From assembly GCA_030684815.1 (NCBI GenBank), contig JAUXXQ010000216.1, forward strand, positions 1 to 35,379: a DNA stretch of 35,379 bases, written 5' to 3'. The notes under the pieces are model-generated. The model did not search any database. It saw only the letters and a program-made list of their open reading frames with translations, and was not told the origin of the DNA. Shown here in pieces: positions 16,403 through 26,026 of the stretch. The translations under genes and the position numbers were made by a program. Every line of letters starts with the position of its first letter. The first letter of the stretch is position 1. This stretch comes from Methylobacter sp. (lineage in GTDB: Bacteria; Pseudomonadota; Gammaproteobacteria; Methylococcales; Methylomonadaceae).

Positions 16403-17431
16403 GTGAGCCTAACAATTTCGATTGATGCAATGGGCGGGGATTACGGTCCTGAAGTCACCATTCCTGCATCCCTGGACTGCTTGAACGGCAATCCAGACTT
16501 AAAACTTATTTTAGTGGGCGATGAGGCGGTGCTCAAACCGCAGCTGGCTCAGGGTTTGTCCGATTATCCGGGCAGGTTGAGCATTCAGCATGCTTCGCAA
16601 TGCGTGGGCATGGATGAATCGCCATCGAAAGCGCTAAAAAACAAAAAAGATTCGTCTATGCGGGTTGCCATTAACCTGGTCCATGACGGCCGTGCCGACG
16701 CCTGCGTCAGTGCGGGCAATACCGGCGCGTTAATGGCTACAGCGCGATTTGTGCTTAAAATGATTCCGGGCATTGATCGCCCCGCCATTATTTCCACCTT
16801 GCCGTCAATTTACGGGCATACCCATGCGCTGGATTTAGGCGCGAATGTCGATTGTACGGCAGAGCATTTGTTCCAATTCGCGGTAATGGGCGCGGAGCTG
16901 GTTAAAGCGGTTGAAAATATTGATAACCCTAAAGTAGGCCTGCTCAATATCGGCGAAGAAGATGTTAAAGGTAACGAACAAGTCAAGGCGGCGGCAAAAT
17001 TGCTGGAAAATTCGTCGTTGAATTACATCGGTTATGTCGAAGGCGATTCCTTAAATGCCGGCCATATCAAAGTTGATTTGATTGTTGCCGATGGTTTTGT
17101 CGGCAATGTTGCGCTCAAATCGATTGAGGGTGCGGCAAAAATGATCGGCACCGCGTTAAGGGAGGCTTTCGGTAAAAATAGTCTGACCAAACTGGCGGGC
17201 TTGTTGGCTTATCCGGCGCTCAAGTCGTTTAAAAAACGTATCGACCCGCGCCTGTACAATGGCGCAAGCTTTCTGGGTTTGCGCGGTCTGGTGATTAAAA
17301 GTCACGGCGGCGCTGATGTGCTGGCGTTTAAGACGGCCATTCATCTTGCCGAGATTGAAGTTAAGAAAGATGTCATCAGAAAAATAAGCGAACAAGTCGA
17401 AAAAACTTTGGCTTTGAGAGAGGGCGCATGA
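16403..17431 (+). CDS. plsX: Phosphate acyltransferase PlsX
   Basis: A 342-residue enzyme that makes acyl-phosphate from acyl-ACP for phospholipid synthesis. Family motifs are [18 protein letters not shown] at the N-terminus, [46 protein letters not shown] and [20 protein letters not shown]. The start is GTG at 16403, twelve bases after an AGGAG site, which is somewhat far. The end overlaps fabH by four bases (ATGA). Length and motifs are normal. Confidence 0.96.
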   Translation: MSLTISIDAMGGDYGPEVTIPASLDCLNGNPDLKLILVGDEAVLKPQLAQGLSDYPGRLSIQHASQCVGMDESPSKALKNKKDSSMRVAINLVHDGRADACVSAGNTGALMATARFVLKMIPGIDRPAIISTLPSIYGHTHALDLGANVDCTAEHLFQFAVMGAELVKAVENIDNPKVGLLNIGEEDVKGNEQVKAAAKLLENSSLNYIGYVEGDSLNAGHIKVDLIVADGFVGNVALKSIEGAAKMIGTALREAFGKNSLTKLAGLLAYPALKSFKKRIDPRLYNGASFLGLRGLVIKSHGGADVLAFKTAIHLAEIEVKKDVIRKISEQVEKTLALREGA

Positions 17432-18396
17432 TTCGTTATTCAAAGGTAATCGGTACCGGCGGTTATTTGCCGGAAGAAGTGCGCACGAATGAACAAATAT
17501 CCCAAACGGTGGACACCTCGGATAGCTGGATTTTTGAGCGTACCGGCATTAAAAGCCGCCGTATTGCCAGAGCCGACGAAACCGCGTCAAGCATGGCTGA
17601 AATTGCGGCAAGGCAGGCCATTGAGGCCGCAGCTTGCGCTCCCGAAGACATCGATTTGATCATTGTTGCGACCGGAACGCCTGATCGTGTTTATCCCAGT
17701 ACCGGCTGTTTGTTGCAGCAGCGTTTGGGCATTAAAAACTGTGTCGCCTTTGATGTGCAGGCCGCCTGTTCGGGTTCGATTTTTGCCTTGAGCATTGCCG
17801 ACCAATATATAAAGTCGGGGGCAGCCAAGAAAGTTTTGGTGGTGGGTTCTGAAATCTGTTCCCGCATTGTTGACTGGACAGACCGGGGCACTTGCATCTT
17901 GTTCGGCGATGGCGCGGGCGCCGTGTTGCTCTGCGCGTCTGATGAAGCCGGTATTTTATCGACGCACATCCATTCCGACGGGGAATACGAAGATTTGCTG
18001 TATTGCCCGAATCCTCAAGCGGCGACTGATGCCGGCAAGGATGAAGCCGGTTACATCAATATGCGCGGCAATGAAGTGTTCAAAGTGGCGGTCAATACAT
18101 TGGGGCGCATCGTCGATGAAACCTTGGCGGCAAATAACATGCAGCAATCTGATATTGATTGGCTAGTGCCGCATCAGGCCAATACGCGGATTATCGCGGC
18201 AACGGCAAAAAAATTAAAAATGTCCATGGATCATGTGATTTTGACCCTTGAAAACCAAGGCAACACCTCATCGGCATCGGTGCTGCTGGCGCTCAATGAA
18301 GGCGTTCGCGATGGCCGTATTCAGCGAGGGCAGGTGGTGTTGTTGGAAGCGTTTGGGGCGGGCTTCACTTGGGGTTCCGCATTAATTAAATACTGA
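17428..18396 (+). CDS. fabH: 3-oxoacyl-ACP synthase III
   Basis: A 322-residue initiating condensing enzyme that joins acetyl-CoA with malonyl-ACP. The catalytic triad is Cys114 ([14 protein letters not shown]), His249 (VPHQANTRI) and Asn279 ([10 protein letters not shown]). The C-terminal [13 protein letters not shown] is typical. It overlaps plsX by four bases, giving translational coupling. Nothing odd is seen in its length. Confidence 0.96.
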   Translation: MIRYSKVIGTGGYLPEEVRTNEQISQTVDTSDSWIFERTGIKSRRIARADETASSMAEIAARQAIEAAACAPEDIDLIIVATGTPDRVYPSTGCLLQQRLGIKNCVAFDVQAACSGSIFALSIADQYIKSGAAKKVLVVGSEICSRIVDWTDRGTCILFGDGAGAVLLCASDEAGILSTHIHSDGEYEDLLYCPNPQAATDAGKDEAGYINMRGNEVFKVAVNTLGRIVDETLAANNMQQSDIDWLVPHQANTRIIAATAKKLKMSMDHVILTLENQGNTSSASVLLALNEGVRDGRIQRGQVVLLEAFGAGFTWGSALIKY

Positions 18397-18406
18397 GCAT
18401 ACTGAC

Positions 18407-18556
18407 ATGTTTCAATCCACATTCGACCTCATCTGCCAAATGACTTGTCTTACGACAATCCATCGACAGATAGAGGCCGGTGGATTGGCTCGCCGTAAAC
18501 GACGAGGTTACCTGGAAGGTAAAGCATCGTTGTCAACGTTTAACAAATCTCCCTAA
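18407..18556 (+). CDS. Possible 49-residue ORF between fabH and fabD
   Basis: An open frame from ATG 18407 to TAA 18556 encodes a basic peptide with a centre rich in Arg and Lys (LARRKRRGYLEGK). There is no good ribosome site and I recognise no family, so it may be chance. It fills most of a 192-base gap in an otherwise compact gene cluster. Its stop lies inside the hairpin TCTCCCT-AA-AGGGAGA (18548-18563), which is a weak processing or attenuation site. Confidence 0.2.
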   Translation: MFQSTFDLICQMTCLTTIHRQIEAGGLARRKRRGYLEGKASLSTFNKSP

Positions 18557-18588
18557 AGGGAGAGGTCTCAAACCAACAAGGAAATTTG

Positions 18589-19539
18589 ATGAATAACCAA
18601 ATTTATAACTTAGCATTTGTTTTTCCGGGTCAGAGTTCGCAATCGGTCGGTATGTTGGCTGACTTGGCGGCCAGTTATCCGGAGGTTAGGCAGACTTTTG
18701 AGCGGGCATCAGATGCGCTGGGCAAGGATTTGTGGGCGCTTGTCGCCAATGGCCCGGACGACGAACTTAACCAAACGCATAATACGCAACCGGCCATGTT
18801 GGCGGCCGGTGTGGCGGTATGGGAAATTTGGTGCAAGCGCAGCACGGTGCGCCCGGCGTGGATGGCCGGGCACAGTCTGGGCGAATATACTGCTCTGGTT
18901 TGTTCGGATGCGATGTCGTTTGAAGACGGCATAAAACTGGTTGCCGCCAGAGGTCGGCTGATGCAGGAAGCGGTGCCTGCCGGTGTTGGCGCAATGGCCG
19001 CCATTTTGGGGCTTGAGGATCATGAGGTGGTTAAGGTGTGCTCTGATGCTGCAGGCAGTGAAGTGGTTTCTGCGGTCAACTTTAATTCACCGGGCCAGGT
19101 GGTCATTGCCGGTCATGTTGCCGCCGTTGAGCGCGCCATACTGGGTGCTAAAGCAGCGGGGGCTAAACGTGCTGTGCTGTTGTCGGTTAGTGTGCCTTCG
19201 CATTGCGCATTAATGGCATCGGCCGCGCTAAAACTGGATCAGCAATTGCAAAATACCGCTATCGATACGCCTAAGATGACGCTGATCCATAATGTCGATG
19301 TCGCCTCCCATAGCGCTCCCGAAGTCATCCGTAACGCGTTGAAAGAACAACTCTATAAACCGGTGCGTTGGGCTGACGGCATCAAGTTCATGCATGACCA
19401 GGGCGTCACCTGTTTTGTTGAGTGCGGCCCCGGCAAAGTGCTCATCGGCTTGAATAAGCGTATCGCTAAGGATGCCGGACACTACTCTATTTATGATCCG
19501 GATACATTAAACACAGCATTGGAGCAATTTAATGGATAA
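18589..19539 (+). CDS. fabD: Malonyl-CoA:ACP transacylase
   Basis: A 316-residue acyltransferase that loads malonyl groups onto ACP. It has FVFPGQSSQSVGM at the N-terminus, nucleophile Ser96 in GHSLGEY and partner His205 in VPSHCALM, plus a C-terminal FVECGPGKVLIGLNKRI. The ATG at 18589 follows an AAGGAA site; the TTG one codon earlier is less likely. It overlaps fabG by eight bases. Confidence 0.96.
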   Translation: MNNQIYNLAFVFPGQSSQSVGMLADLAASYPEVRQTFERASDALGKDLWALVANGPDDELNQTHNTQPAMLAAGVAVWEIWCKRSTVRPAWMAGHSLGEYTALVCSDAMSFEDGIKLVAARGRLMQEAVPAGVGAMAAILGLEDHEVVKVCSDAAGSEVVSAVNFNSPGQVVIAGHVAAVERAILGAKAAGAKRAVLLSVSVPSHCALMASAALKLDQQLQNTAIDTPKMTLIHNVDVASHSAPEVIRNALKEQLYKPVRWADGIKFMHDQGVTCFVECGPGKVLIGLNKRIAKDAGHYSIYDPDTLNTALEQFNG

Positions 19540-20260
19540 ACAAGTCGCTTTAGTAACGGGAGCCAGTCGCGGTATTGGCCGAGCCATCGCCGAAAGGTTG
19601 GCGCAGGATGGTTTTTTTGTCATCGGCACCGCCACCACCGATAACGGCGCCGATTCAATCAGTGCTTATTTGGGTGAACTCGGCAAGGGCTTAAAGTTGG
19701 ATGTCGCCGACCCTGAATCTATTGCCGATGTCATCAAGGTTGTTAATGACGACTTTGGCGCGCCTGCGGTATTAGTCAATAATGCCGGTATCACCCGCGA
19801 TAATTTGTTGATGCGGATGAAGGACGACGAATGGGACGACATTATCAACACCAACCTGACGTCGGTTTTTCGCATGAGCAAAGCGGTGTTGCGCGGCATG
19901 ATGAAAGCCAAGACTGGCCGTATCATCAATATTTCATCGGTCGTCGGCGCCACCGGCAATGCCGGGCAGGCCAATTATGCGGCAGCGAAAGCCGGCATGG
20001 TCGGTTTTGCCAAATCTATGGCCAAAGAGGTTGGTTCGCGCAATATCACCATCAACACAGTGTCGCCCGGATTTATCGATACTGATATGACCAAAGAACT
20101 GGGTGACGATATTAAAACAGCCTTGCTGGCATCAATTCCTTTGTCCCGATTGGGGCAAGCGGAAGAAATTGCGCATACCGTTTCATTTTTGGCATCGAGT
20201 GGCGCAGCTTATATCACGGGTGAAAACATTCATGTTAATGGCGGCATGTTCATGCCTTAA
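19532..20260 (+). CDS. fabG: 3-oxoacyl-ACP reductase
   Basis: A 242-residue short-chain dehydrogenase that carries out the first reduction in fatty acid elongation. The NADPH motif TGASRGIGRAIA (9-20), NNAGITRD (83-90) and the catalytic Ser136, Tyr149 and Lys153 (NYAAAKAG) are all present. The C-terminal YITGENIHVNGGMFMP is standard. It is translationally coupled to fabD. Confidence 0.96.
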   Translation: MDKQVALVTGASRGIGRAIAERLAQDGFFVIGTATTDNGADSISAYLGELGKGLKLDVADPESIADVIKVVNDDFGAPAVLVNNAGITRDNLLMRMKDDEWDDIINTNLTSVFRMSKAVLRGMMKAKTGRIINISSVVGATGNAGQANYAAAKAGMVGFAKSMAKEVGSRNITINTVSPGFIDTDMTKELGDDIKTALLASIPLSRLGQAEEIAHTVSFLASSGAAYITGENIHVNGGMFMP

Positions 20261-20262
20261 TG

Positions 20263-20292
20263 TTGTGACTTTGTCGCAATATCAAGTATAAT
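20263..20292 (+). promoter_or_regulatory. Predicted sigma70 promoter for acpP
   Basis: TTGTGA (20263-20268) and a perfect TATAAT (20287-20292) are 18 bases apart, immediately after the fabG stop. Transcription would give a leader of about 110 bases before acpP. The leader starts with a C-run and the hairpin GTCTGG-AACCT-CCGGAC. A private strong promoter suits the high ACP demand. Confidence 0.65.
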
Positions 20293-20408
20293 CCCCCCCG
20301 CCGTCTGGAACCTCCGGACACGGGATTTCAAATAAAATCAATAACAATACTAGTGTAAGTCCGAAATTTAAGATATTAGGAAACTTACATTGTTTGAGGA
20401 TAATAATT

Positions 20409-20639
20409 ATGAGTAATATTGAAGAGCGAGTAAAAAAGATTGTTGCAGAACAATTAGGTGTTAAAGAAGATATCGCAACCGATGCTTCATTTGTAGATGA
20501 TTTAGGTGCTGATTCTCTTGATACGGTTGAACTCGTTATGGCCCTTGAAGAAGAATTCGAGTGCGAAATTCCAGACGATGAAGCTGAAAAAATCACCACT
20601 GTTCAGCAAGCTATCGATTACGTGGTAAAGAACACTTAA
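20409..20639 (+). CDS. acpP: Acyl carrier protein
   Basis: A 76-residue acidic four-helix carrier protein. Ser36 in [21 protein letters not shown] carries the phosphopantetheine arm. The ribosome site GAGGA lies about nine bases before the ATG. Length and sequence are those of the main fatty-acid ACP. Confidence 0.97.
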   Translation: MSNIEERVKKIVAEQLGVKEDIATDASFVDDLGADSLDTVELVMALEEEFECEIPDDEAEKITTVQQAIDYVVKNT

Positions 20640-20761
20640 AATCGGTTTTTAGATGATGAACTTGTAGGTTGGGGGCGCACTACATGGACAGAATCTGCAC
20701 CTGCAATATATGGATTAACTACATCCTTATGGATTAGGCAGGCGCACAAACCGGGATCGTA

Positions 20762-20801
20762 AGTGAAACCCATTTTAATTATTGTTGAAACAGGTTTCAC
20801 T
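20762..20801. promoter_or_regulatory. Inverted repeat in the acpP-fabF gap
   Basis: AGTGAAACC (20762-20770) and GGTTTCACT (20793-20801) are perfect 9-base arms around a 22-base AT-rich spacer. They lie in a 260-base gap with no gene. This may be an operator, an mRNA hairpin that separates acpP from fabF levels, or a relic repeat. Confidence 0.4.
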
Positions 20802-20899
20802 GCGTTCTGCTACCATCCCTGCATAACCTTAATGGATAGTTTTATCCAGCCTAGTTAAGCCTTTATCCCCCGCCTTCACTTTTCTTACGGTAAATTACA

Positions 20900-22144
20900 T
20901 TGAGTAAACGTCGAGTTGTCATAACTGGATTAGGTGCAATTACGCCTTTAGCTAACACGGTTCCAGCAACATGGGACGGTATTGTTAACGGTAAAAGCGG
21001 TATAAGCCCTATTGATTCTTTTGATATTTCCCCTTTCTCCACCACCTTTGGCGGGGTGATCAGAAATTTCGATATTAGCCAGTACATTCCCGAAAAAGAC
21101 GCCAAACGTATGGATGGTTTTATCCATTACGGCATTGCCGCAGGCTGTCAGGCAATTGAAGATTCAGGTATTGAAGTTACCGAAGCCAATGCCGAACGCA
21201 TCGGTGTGGCCATCGGCGCTGGTATCGGCGGCATTACCGGTATTGAAGAATGTTATGCGGTTTACGACAAAAGCGGCCCACGCCGCATTTCGCCGTTTTT
21301 TGTTCCCGGCAACATTATCAACATGATTTCAGGCAACCTTTCCATCAAATACGGATTAAAAGGCCCTAACTACGCCATCGTCACCGCCTGTTCCACCGGC
21401 ACGCATAACATCGGCGATGCCGCACGTTTGATTAAATACGGCGATGCCGATGTGATGATTGCGGGCGGCGCTGAACGCTGCACCACATCACCAACTGCGA
21501 TGGGCGGTTTTGCTTCGGCAAAAGCCTTGTCCCGGCGCAATGACGATCCGCAAGCGGCCAGCCGCCCGTGGGATAAAGACCGCGATGGCTTTGTGTTAAG
21601 CGACGGCGCCGGTGTCGTGGTGCTTGAAGAGCTGGAACACGCCAAGGCGCGTGGCGCAAAAATTTATGCCGAATTGGTCGGTTTTGGCATGAGCGGCGAC
21701 GCTTACCACATGACCACGCCGTCAGTCGGCGGCGAAGGCGCGGCGCGTTGCATGAGAAATGCCTTGCGCGATGCCGGTTTAAATGCGGACGCGGTTGATT
21801 ACATTAACGCACACGGCACCTCGACGCCTGCCGGCGATTTGGGCGAAACCCAAGCCATGAAAGCCGCTTTGGGCGAACATGCTTATAAAATCGCTGTCAG
21901 CTCAACAAAATCGATGATTGGCCATTTATTGGGCGCGGCAGGCGGCATTGAAGCGGTACTGACGGCTTTAAGCATCAAACATCAAATTGCGCCACCGACC
22001 ATCAATCTGCAAACGCCAGACCCTGAATGCGATCTCGATTACGTGCCGAATACCGCCAGAAACATGAAAATCGATATTGCGCTGTCCAACTCGTTTGGTT
22101 TTGGCGGCACTAATGGCACGTTGGTTTTTAAACGTTATCAGTAA
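20900..22144 (+). CDS. fabF: 3-oxoacyl-ACP synthase II
   Basis: A 414-residue elongating condensing enzyme. The active-site residues are Cys164 ([10 protein letters not shown]), His305 ([11 protein letters not shown]), Lys337 and His342 ([15 protein letters not shown]). The start is TTG at 20900, because no in-frame ATG gives the conserved [17 protein letters not shown]-terminus; the ribosome site is weak. The gene follows acpP as in many gammaproteobacteria. Confidence 0.95.
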   Translation: MSKRRVVITGLGAITPLANTVPATWDGIVNGKSGISPIDSFDISPFSTTFGGVIRNFDISQYIPEKDAKRMDGFIHYGIAAGCQAIEDSGIEVTEANAERIGVAIGAGIGGITGIEECYAVYDKSGPRRISPFFVPGNIINMISGNLSIKYGLKGPNYAIVTACSTGTHNIGDAARLIKYGDADVMIAGGAERCTTSPTAMGGFASAKALSRRNDDPQAASRPWDKDRDGFVLSDGAGVVVLEELEHAKARGAKIYAELVGFGMSGDAYHMTTPSVGGEGAARCMRNALRDAGLNADAVDYINAHGTSTPAGDLGETQAMKAALGEHAYKIAVSSTKSMIGHLLGAAGGIEAVLTALSIKHQIAPPTINLQTPDPECDLDYVPNTARNMKIDIALSNSFGFGGTNGTLVFKRYQ

Positions 22145-22178
22145 GCCATAAGCCGCTAAAAAACCGTGAATCAAAACC

Positions 22179-23006
22179 ATGGTTCTGATCAATGGCGAAA
22201 GTAGGGCATTCATCGAAATAGCCGATCGCGGTTTTCAATACGGCGACGGCCTGTTCGAGACCATTGAAGTCAGAAACGGACAAGCTGTTTTTCTTAAACA
22301 GCATTTGCAACGGTTAGGCTTAGGCTGTCAGCGTTTGCGCATTCCCGTCCCGGATGCGCAAACGCTCACCTTTGAAGTAAACGGTCTTTGCCGCCAAATG
22401 CAAGGCACTCAAGCAGTACTGAAAATAATCGTTACCCGTGGCTCGGGTGGACGAGGTTACCGCCAGCCTGATACTGTCCAGCCTACCCGCGTGCTAAGCC
22501 TGCACCCTTATCCTGATTACCCCAAAAACTACGCAGAACAGGGCATAGTCGCCCGGTTTTGTAGCAGCCGTTTAGGCCTAAATCCCGGCTTGGCGGGCAT
22601 TAAGCATTTGAACCGGCTCGAACAGGTGATGGCAAGGGCCGAATGGGATGACCCGGGCATTCAGGAAGGATTGATGCTGGACATTAACGGTCAGGTGATT
22701 GAAGGCACCATGAGCAATCTATTCTATGCTAAAAACCATCGCCTCTACACCGCCGCACTGACCCATTCAGGCGTTGCCGGGGTAATGCGCGGCCTGGTCA
22801 TGCAATTTGCTGCCGAACAGGGTTCACCGGTCATTGAACATAGCTTTACCCGTGAAGAGCTGCTGTCGGCTGACGAAATATTCGTCTGCAATTCAATTAT
22901 CGGCCTTTGGCCGGTCAGGCAAATCGAAAACACGCATTTCCCGGTTGGCGCGATAAGTCAACGCCTGCAAAGCCGTTTGCATCAATTTAGCCATGACGAC
23001 AAATAA
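22179..23006 (+). CDS. pabC: Aminodeoxychorismate lyase
   Basis: A 275-residue class IV PLP enzyme that forms 4-aminobenzoate for folate synthesis. N-terminal LINGESRAFIEIADRGFQYGDGLFETIEV, PLP-binding Lys142 in GIKHLNRLEQV, EGTMSNLF and the later SADEIFVCNSIIGLWPV are typical. The position between fabF and mltG is the usual one in gammaproteobacteria. It overlaps mltG by 14 bases. Confidence 0.93.
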   Translation: MVLINGESRAFIEIADRGFQYGDGLFETIEVRNGQAVFLKQHLQRLGLGCQRLRIPVPDAQTLTFEVNGLCRQMQGTQAVLKIIVTRGSGGRGYRQPDTVQPTRVLSLHPYPDYPKNYAEQGIVARFCSSRLGLNPGLAGIKHLNRLEQVMARAEWDDPGIQEGLMLDINGQVIEGTMSNLFYAKNHRLYTAALTHSGVAGVMRGLVMQFAAEQGSPVIEHSFTREELLSADEIFVCNSIIGLWPVRQIENTHFPVGAISQRLQSRLHQFSHDDK

Positions 23007-24003
23007 TAAAATTACTTTACTGATCTTGTTGGCCTTGATTTTTATTGGCGGCGGCTGGACGTGGGCGGACTATCAGGCGGCCTTACATAAACCGGCAGTG
23101 GCCGATAAAACCGTTTATGTCGAAATTGAAAAAGGTGACTCGCTTAACCGCATTATCGATAAGCTGTTAGCGCAACAATTAACAGTGCGGCCCTTTTGGT
23201 TCAAAGTCATTGCCTTTCAGGACAGCGCACTTAGAAAACTTAAAACCGGGGAATATGAATTGACCTCGGGCCTGACCTTACCGGAAATCATCGCCTTATT
23301 TGTTCAGGGTAAAACCAAGCAACATGCCATTACCTTTCCGGAAGGCTGGAGTTTTAAAGAAATACTGCACGAAATCGAGAGAAACCCGAATATTAGGCAT
23401 ACCGGTATTGAAGATAAAACCGTCATGGCAAAAATTAAGCCTGACTCCGGCGCAGTAGCTTCACCTGAAGGCTTGTTTTTCCCCGACACCTATTTTTTTG
23501 AAAAACATACGGCCGATGTGTCCCTGCTAAAACGGGCCTACGCCAAAATGCAGGCGGTTTTGCAGCAGGAATGGCTCAATAAGGCCGATGGATTGCCGTT
23601 CGAAACGCCTTATGAGGCGCTGATTCTGGCGTCGATTGTTGAAAAAGAAACCGGCGCTGCTGCGGAAAGGCCGATAATAGCCGGTGTGTTTATCCGCAGG
23701 TTGCAACAAAACATGCTGTTGCAAACCGACCCTACGGTCATTTACGGCATGGGCGAGCGTTATCAGGGCGATATTAAAAGCCAGGATTTAACCACGCCGA
23801 CGCCCTACAATACGTATGTGATTAGCGGCTTACCGCCCACGCCGATTGCGATGCCGGGGCAGGCGGCCATTCACGCGGTATTGCATCCTGAACAAGGCGA
23901 CAGTCTTTATTTCGTCTCCCGTGGTGACGGCAGCCATGTGTTTTCCGCGACCTTAAAAGAACATAATGCGGCCGTTGACATCTTTCAAAGGAACAAAAAA
24001 TGA
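22993..24003 (+). CDS. mltG: Endolytic murein transglycosylase MltG
   Basis: A 336-residue YceG-family protein with one N-terminal TM segment (about 8-24), a LysM-like region (VEIEKGDSLNRIIDKLL) and the catalytic core ALILASIVEKETGAAAERPIIAGVFIRRLQQNMLLQTDPTVIYGMG, with the likely catalytic Glu217. It cuts nascent peptidoglycan strands at the inner membrane and limits glycan length. The start lies within pabC and the stop overlaps tmk by four bases. Confidence 0.94.
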   Translation: MTTNNKITLLILLALIFIGGGWTWADYQAALHKPAVADKTVYVEIEKGDSLNRIIDKLLAQQLTVRPFWFKVIAFQDSALRKLKTGEYELTSGLTLPEIIALFVQGKTKQHAITFPEGWSFKEILHEIERNPNIRHTGIEDKTVMAKIKPDSGAVASPEGLFFPDTYFFEKHTADVSLLKRAYAKMQAVLQQEWLNKADGLPFETPYEALILASIVEKETGAAAERPIIAGVFIRRLQQNMLLQTDPTVIYGMGERYQGDIKSQDLTTPTPYNTYVISGLPPTPIAMPGQAAIHAVLHPEQGDSLYFVSRGDGSHVFSATLKEHNAAVDIFQRNKK

Positions 24004-24674
24004 TCCGAGGCAAGTTTATTACCCTGGAAGGAGGGGAAGGCGTGGGTAAAACCACAAACCTGGCGTTTATCAAAGATTATCTGGAGCAACACGACATTTC
24101 CGTTGTGGCGACCCGTGAGCCTGGCGGCACTAAGCTTGCCGAAAAACTGCGCCAATTGTTGCTGGACAAAAAAAGCGAGGCCATTTCGGAACAGACCGAA
24201 TTACTGATGATGTTCGCGGCCAGGTCACAGCATATCAAACACGTTATTGAACCTGCCCTGGCGCAAGGAAAATGGGTGCTGTGCGACCGTTTTACCGATG
24301 CCACTTATGCTTATCAGGGCGGCGGCCGGAATATGAAAATCAGCGTCATCGAAGGCCTGGAAAATTTGGTGCAGGGCAACTTAAGGCCGGATTTAACCCT
24401 GCTGTTGGATGCACCGGTTGAGGTTGGCATAGAACGGGCCGGAAAACGCGGGGTATTCGACCGGTTTGAGTCCGAGCAAATCAGTTTTTTTGAAAGCGTC
24501 CGGCGGGCCTATCTGTTGCAGGCCGAGTTGTACCCGGAACGCATTAAAATCGTCAAAGCCAACCAGCCCCTGGCCGATGTGCAGCGGGCGATTAGCGACG
24601 TCATCCGTACATTGCTGGGTCTGGGCGGCATGAACAATGCCGTATCCTCCGGCAGGCGAAGAAGCCTAAAATGA
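24000..24674 (+). CDS. tmk: Thymidylate kinase
   Basis: A 224-residue dTMP kinase. P-loop GGEGVGKTT (11-19), substrate motif TREPGGTKLAEKLR, DRFTDATYAYQGGGR and the LID region with RGVFDRFESE are present. The C-terminal ten or so residues (VSSGRRRSLK) extend past the usual end. Four-base overlaps with mltG and holB place it in one operon. Confidence 0.95.
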   Translation: MIRGKFITLEGGEGVGKTTNLAFIKDYLEQHDISVVATREPGGTKLAEKLRQLLLDKKSEAISEQTELLMMFAARSQHIKHVIEPALAQGKWVLCDRFTDATYAYQGGGRNMKISVIEGLENLVQGNLRPDLTLLLDAPVEVGIERAGKRGVFDRFESEQISFFESVRRAYLLQAELYPERIKIVKANQPLADVQRAISDVIRTLLGLGGMNNAVSSGRRRSLK

Positions 24675-25654
24675 TCCTGCCCTGGCAACAGCAAAACTGG
24701 GCGCATCTGTGCGCTTATATCACGCAACAACGCATTCCCCAAGCCCTGCTGATGACCGGCAACAAAGGTTTGGGCAAGCAACAGCTGGCTAATCAGTTTG
24801 CATTTGCGCTGTTTTGCGCTACCCCCAAGGACGACGGTACTGCCTGCGGCCAGTGCAGCAGTTGTTTGCTGGTCAAGGCCGAAACACACCCCGATTTCAT
24901 CGAAGTGCAACCGGAAGAACCCGGAAAAGGCATCGGTATTGACCAGATACGCAGCCTGATTATCCGGCTCACCTTGAAGCCGCAGTTTGCCACCTATCGC
25001 GTCGTGGTCATCAACCCCGCCGACAAAATGAGCAATGCCGCAGCCAATGCCTTTTTGAAATGCCTGGAAGAGCCGACCGAACGCACCACACTGATACTCA
25101 TCAGCGAAAAACAGGCCAAATTGCCCGCGACCATCATCAGCCGCTGTCAAAAACTGGCGCTGGCAACACCGGATAAAAGCGTCGTAGCAGCCTGGTTGGC
25201 TGACACATTACCCGGCGATGCAGCGCAAGTGCAATGCAATCTTGCGCTCGCGCAGGGCGCGCCTTTGTTGGCGCTGGCCTACAGCAGCGATCAAACACTA
25301 ACATCGCGCAATGACTGTTTTAAAGCCTGGCAAGCAATAGCAAAGCGGCTCAGCTCGCCGGTGATAGTGGCCGAAGACTGGCAAAAACTAGCGCCAGCGC
25401 CGTTGTTATTTTGGATGACATCGTGGATTATCGATTTGATTAAGCAGGCTTACCATCCCCAGGCTGAAAATTTATATAACCCTGATTTACAACAGCCTTT
25501 GCAGGAACTGGCGCAGCGGCTAGACTTGAAAGGACTTTATAAATTGTATGATTTATTATTGGCCAGTCGGCAACGGCTGGATACCTCAGTCAACAAACAA
25601 TTATTGTTTGAAGAGCTATTAATCCAATGGCAGCAACTCAACCGGAGTAACTAA
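24671..25654 (+). CDS. holB: DNA polymerase III delta' subunit
   Basis: A 327-residue clamp-loader subunit. It has a zinc-binding cluster CGQCSSCLLVKAETHPDF (about 57-74), an AAA+ core with GKGIGIDQIRSL and MSNAAANAFLKCLEEPTERT, and the sensor region LPATIISRCQKL. The P-loop equivalent NKGLGKQQLA is degenerate, as expected for a subunit that does not hydrolyse ATP. The gene is coupled to tmk. Confidence 0.93.
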   Translation: MILPWQQQNWAHLCAYITQQRIPQALLMTGNKGLGKQQLANQFAFALFCATPKDDGTACGQCSSCLLVKAETHPDFIEVQPEEPGKGIGIDQIRSLIIRLTLKPQFATYRVVVINPADKMSNAAANAFLKCLEEPTERTTLILISEKQAKLPATIISRCQKLALATPDKSVVAAWLADTLPGDAAQVQCNLALAQGAPLLALAYSSDQTLTSRNDCFKAWQAIAKRLSSPVIVAEDWQKLAPAPLLFWMTSWIIDLIKQAYHPQAENLYNPDLQQPLQELAQRLDLKGLYKLYDLLLASRQRLDTSVNKQLLFEELLIQWQQLNRSN

Positions 25655-25656
25655 CA

Positions 25657-26007
25657 ATGTCAGAGGCAGCGCCAGGACAAGGCATATTGTCCCTTTCCAT
25701 TAAAGACAAAAACGCATTGTATGCATCCTACATGCCCTTCGTGACCAACGGCGGGCTGTTTATCCCCACCAACCGCGAATATGAAATGGGTCAGGAAGTG
25801 TTTATGTTGCTTAATTTAATGGAAGAAACCGAACGGCTACCGATAGCCGGGAAAATCATCTGGATAACACCGCCCGGTTCCGAAGGCTATAGGGCCTGCG
25901 GCGTCGGCGTACAATTTAGCGACCAAGACGGCGGCGTGTCGCGTAACAAGATAGAAAATTACTTGGCCGGATCTTTAGAGAACGACCGCTCCACACACAC
26001 CATGTAA
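25657..26007 (+). CDS. pilZ: Type IV pilus PilZ protein
   Basis: A 116-residue single PilZ domain: FVTNGGLFIPTNREYEMGQEVFMLL and KIIWITPPGSEGYRACGVGVQF. The N-terminal RxxxR motif that binds c-di-GMP in other PilZ domains is not visible, as in the PilZ proteins needed for pilus assembly. The neighbours holB and tatD are the usual ones for that group. A CCGGAG ribosome site overlaps the end of holB. Confidence 0.9.
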   Translation: MSEAAPGQGILSLSIKDKNALYASYMPFVTNGGLFIPTNREYEMGQEVFMLLNLMEETERLPIAGKIIWITPPGSEGYRACGVGVQFSDQDGGVSRNKIENYLAGSLENDRSTHTM

Positions 26008-26026
26008 ACATGAGCCCTAATTTTTC

